Positions 60,180-64,000 of a stretch of DNA of 64,000 bases are shown piece by piece. Position 1 is the stretch's first letter. Every line of letters starts with the position of its first letter. The DNA comes from Argopecten irradians (lineage: Eukaryota; Mollusca; Bivalvia; Pectinida; Pectinidae): assembly GCF_041381155.1 (NCBI RefSeq), contig NC_091146.1, forward strand, positions 35,529,328 to 35,593,327. The letters run 5' to 3'. The notes beneath the pieces were generated by a model that saw only the letters and a list, made by a program, of their open reading frames with translations, was not told where the DNA came from and did no database searches. A program made the translations under genes and the position numbers.

Positions 60180-60780
60180 TGCGTTTACAGTACTGTATAT
60201 GATCGGTTTTCCTATTACAATGTACACGTTTATAAATCCGTGTCTGATCATATGAACGGTTTTACAATTACAATGTACACGTTTATAAATCCGTGATTGA
60301 TTATTTGATTGGTTTTACAATTACAATGTACACGTTTATAAATCCGTGATTGATTATTTGATTGGTTTTACTAATACAATGTACACGTTTATAAATCCGT
60401 GATTGATCATCTGATTGGTTTTACTAATACAATGTACACGTTTATAAATCCGTGATTGATTATTTGATTGGTTTTACTAATACAATGTACACGTTTATAA
60501 ATCCGTGATTGATCATTTGATTGGTTTTACTAATACAATGTACACGTTTATAAATCCGTGATTGATTATTTGATTGGTTTTACTAATACAATGTACACGT
60601 TTATAAATCCGTGATTGATTATTTGATTGGTTTTACTATTACAATGTACACGTTTATAAATCCGTGATTGATCATTTGATTGCTTTTACTATTACAATTT
60701 ACACGTTTATATATTTATAAATCCGTGTCTGATCATTTGATTGATTTTACTATTACAATGTACACGTTTATAAATACTGT
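60180..60780. repeat. 54-bp minisatellite
   Basis: About eleven copies with TACAATGTACACGTTTATAA and ATCCGTGATTGATTATTTGA. The outer copies are more diverged. Confidence 0.93.
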
Positions 60781-60841
60781 TAAAATGCACATATTTATAA
60801 ATTCGTGTTTGAGAAGCCATTCCTGGCTGAGTATCTTATCA

Positions 60842-61027
60842 CAGTCCAACCTGTCTATAAAGACTAGAAAAAGGATATTGGAAAAGTGGTCTCTGTAGCC
60901 AAGTGGTCACACGGGTCAGGCTGCGTCAATGGCGTCAGGCTGCGTTAATAGCCATTTGGACCATGAGAAAGTGGTCTTAATAAGCAGGTGGTCTTTATAC
61001 AGGGGTGGTCGCTAAGGCAGGTGTCAA
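60842..61027. mobile_element. Degenerate pogo-type MITE
   Basis: CAGTCCAACCTGTCTATAA at left; GGTGGTCTTTATACAGG and GGCAGGTGTCAATG at right. A short, decayed relative of the 3206-4484 element by its CAGTCMAACCTGTC end. Confidence 0.55.
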
Positions 61028-61282
61028 TGCATGTTTACTGAATATTACGGTCCCCTTATGCTCCTGTTGTGAGCGCATTGTGTCCGAACGTGATCACCAA
61101 CATCAGAGAATACTGACGAACTCTTTGATTCAAAACAGGGAAACAAGTTTATACACCAAGAACAGCGTCGTTTTGGCTACATTTTTATGGTGTGTGTGTG
61201 TGTGGTTTTTTTAGGTTTTTTTTTCATTTTGAATTATTAATTTCCATTTTTATGTACAATATACCAAAATACTCAATTTCAA

Positions 61283-61287
61283 TATCA

Positions 61288-61328
<41 letters not shown>

Positions 61329-61423
61329 ATCATCATCATCATCACCATTCATTCATTCAATCACCATCATCATCATCATCATTGCATCATCATCATCATC
61401 ATCATCATATCATCATCATCGTA
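61283..61423. repeat. ATC trinucleotide microsatellite
   Basis: Nearly continuous (ATC)n with a few CATTC and ATAT interruptions. Confidence 0.95.
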
Positions 61424-61429
61424 AGAATG

Positions 61430-63180
61430 TTTTTATTGCAAGCATGAATAACACTTATTTTTGCAGTCGAAACCAAAGTGCTACATATGAAACCTTGATA
61501 ACCCATAACTAGTAAATTGACGTCATTTCCGTATCAAAGATCAATAGCGTGACTTATTTACTAAGCCCTTTCATATTTCAATTGTCATCTTTGCACAAGA
61601 TCGAGAATTATGTGTGACCTTTAAGAACAAAACAACAACTTTTCAAAACAGGATAAGACTGTCATGTTTTAGTATGACGTCATATCGTGACTATGTCGGT
61701 TGGATGTTTGTCACAGGTGGCAGACTGTGTGTGAATGGAAATTGGCAATAGAAAATCATCATAACATTTTCTCTTCGGGTGTTTCTGATGTGTGGGTTAT
61801 GCCAACGGCAAATTACGAGGTGTCCCGAACGGAGCAAAACAAATTTTTTATTTCAGTCAGCCAATGAGATTGCAGCAGAAGTGTCGCCCATGCATAATCC
61901 GTGACAAAATTTGCATGATCATTTTCCATTGCCCGATAGAGAATTCAGACTTGGTATTTTTGAAGAAACGGGGCTGCTTTTGTCTGAATGGCAGCACTTT
62001 GTATAGTTGTGTAGGATGATTTTGAGCGGAAAATTATCGCTTTTTTCCAACTAGTGACCGTTTTTGTGAAGACGTGCTTGCCGCTAAAGTTAGGTGGGTT
62101 ATAAGTTTTATGTAGAGTATGATTTTTACCGATTTTTATCTAGACCAGTAAAACGCCTAAAATGGTCTATGGGCACTCTGATAACTCTATAAACTTTCTC
62201 ATATCCCTGTGGATTTGATATGGGTCTACGAACTACAGATTTGCCATGTCTTTCCATGCGTCTTTCCGTCCGTCCGTCCGTCCTTCAGTGTTTTTCTCTA
62301 ATATATTCCTGTGACATAAACAGGTATACCCGGATCCAAAACTTGAATATGTTTTTTGCTCTTTTGTTTTTGCTCGGCCTGGAACTACATGTGAATTTGT
62401 GTTCACCTAGATGAGTGTATTACGTAGACAGTGTGACCTATATTTTGACATTTGCATGCTATATTTATTTATCTTTGATATTTTTTCTCTCTTTAATTTG
62501 CTCTGAGTATTACAGCCTCCATTTTATTTTTTTCAGTCACGGCGGCTGAAGAGTTTTTGCTAAAATCACACTTTGTGGTTGCCTTATCGGCATATCACGG
62601 GGTTTTTTTATAGACAAGTCAAGATATATTGCGTACACTTCTGATGTGACAACTTATGGCTTGTTTAGGTGGTTGCTATGTCGCATCCCGTTAATACGCC
62701 GTCCTGGCACCTGCGCCTTCAATATCTGAGAAGGTCAAGTCTGATATTCGTCAAAAATCGGTAAAGTTCGGCAGACATCGCATGTCCTAACTAATAATCT
62801 TCTAATTCAGACAAAATATCCGGACGATGTCATGTTAAATTTGAACAAAATTAATCAATTATATGACTTAACGGCGTATACGTCAGGAGATTGTAGATAT
62901 TTATTATTTTATTACTGCCCACCTAGCGATGTTTGTATTAGTCTAGTGTAGCACACATTTGATATATAATAACGGTACTGAGCTGCCTACTGAGAGTTTG
63001 GGAGGGAGATGGGAGAACAGATCCGTAAACTGTACTTTGATTTCCCGCTACCGTTAAAACACCAACATTTTCTTTCGAGTATGCTAACTTTTGTCAAATC
63101 AAGTTAAAATCTTCTCAAAACTTCTCATCACTGTGTTTACATTTTTGGCCAAGTCCGTAAGCATTGATAGGGTAAAATTC
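61430..63180. other. No gene recognised
   Basis: Intergenic. A short (GTCC)n run at 62268-62285 sits in a fragment with TTTGATATGGGTCTACGAAC and may be the tail of a dispersed repeat. Short open frames have no recognisable family. Confidence 0.5.
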
Positions 63181-63189
63181 AAATCGGGA

Positions 63190-64000
63190 GGCTAATATCT
63201 AATTCATGAGGGTAAAGTAGGGTAGCATCTAATTCGGTAGAGTGGCATCTAATTCGGTAGAGTGGCATCTAATTCGGTAGAGTGGCATCTCATTCGGAAG
63301 GAAACACATCTAATTAAGTAGAGTGGCATCTAATTCGGTAGAGTGGCATCTAATTCGGTAGAGTGGTATCTAATTCGGTAGAGTGGCATCTAATTCGGTA
63401 GAGTGGCATCTCATTCGGAAGGAAACACATCTAATTAAGTAGGGTAACATATAATTCGGTAGAGTGGCATCTAATTCGGTAGAGTGGTATCTAATTCGGT
63501 AGAGTGGTATCTAATTCGGTAGAGTGGTATCTAATTCCGTAGAGTGGCATCTCATTCGGAAGGAAACACATCTAATTAAGTAGGATAACATCTAATTTAT
63601 AGGATAACATCTAATTCGGTAGGGTAACATCTAATTCGGTAGGGTAACATCTAATTCGGTAGGGTAACTTCTATTTCGGTAGGGTAACATTTAATTCTGT
63701 AGGGCAACATCTAATTCGATAAAGTAACATCTAAATTGTTTGGGTGATATCTAATTCGGTACGACAACATCATATTCGGTAGGGTGACATCTAATTCGGT
63801 AGGGCAACATCTATTTCGGTAGGGTAACATCTAATTAAGTAGGGTCCCATATAACCAGGTAGGGTAACTAATAACTTGGTAGGATGACATCTTATTCGGT
63901 AGGGTAACTTCTAATTCAGTAGGTTAATATCTAATTCGGTAGGGTAACTTCTAATTCAGTAGGTTAATATCTAATTCGGTAGGGTAACTTCTAATTCAGT
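63190..64000. repeat. 20-bp minisatellite running off the window
   Basis: About 40 copies of GGTAGAGTGGCATCTAATTC and variants (GGTAGGGTAACATCTAATTC). A higher-order block with CATTCGGAAGGAAACACATC recurs near 63290, 63410 and 63550 (spacing about 130 bp). The array is still present at the last base. Confidence 0.94.

Noticed and set aside
61192-61512. 106-codon frame with poly-Ile and poly-Ser
   Set aside because: Translation of an ATC microsatellite.

Overview
The window looks like nuclear DNA of a lophotrochozoan animal, most likely a bivalve mollusc. It is AT-rich, intron-rich and crowded with tandem repeats, foldback MITEs and tRNA-derived SINEs. It holds two host genes arranged head to head, one recently inserted Ty3/Gypsy-type retroelement, and no other host coding sequence that I can support. 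The group assignment is inference from gene architecture and repeat style.

Region 1 (514-34424, minus strand) is a complete gene for cytosolic aconitase / iron regulatory protein 1 (ACO1/IRP1). I could place 21 coding exons with consistent phases, giving a protein of about 889 residues. All three cluster cysteines and the active-site arginines sit at the expected positions. The last coding exon is at 514-624 and the start codon is at 34422-34424.

Region 2 (34425-35289) is an 865-bp gap between the two start codons and probably a shared bidirectional promoter. Region 3 (35290-38968, plus strand) is an SLC25A44-like mitochondrial carrier in four coding exons (about 334 residues), with a repeat-rich 3' region to about 40.5 kb.

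Region 4 (41.7-56 kb) is almost entirely tandem repeat: a 5.7-kb array of a 41-bp unit, then an array of a 42-bp unit that is split by the retroelement (48507-53267; identical 189-bp LTRs and a 5-bp target duplication). Region 5 (56-64 kb) holds MITEs, including a palindrome with a perfect 9-bp target duplication, further tandem arrays and microsatellites, and no recognisable gene.

The most striking pattern is that many minisatellites in both host genes straddle exon-intron junctions. At least seven junctions (ACO1 exons 2, 3, 5, 10, 12 donors and exon 17 acceptor; SLC25A44 exon 3 acceptor) have been tandemly copied into the adjoining intron together with a few to about 50 bases of exon. The result is rows of decoy splice sites with the true site always at the exon-proximal edge. 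In ACO1 exon 2 this gives roughly seventy GTAAGT-type donors in 1.6 kb. I regard this as the best candidate for an undescribed phenomenon in the window.
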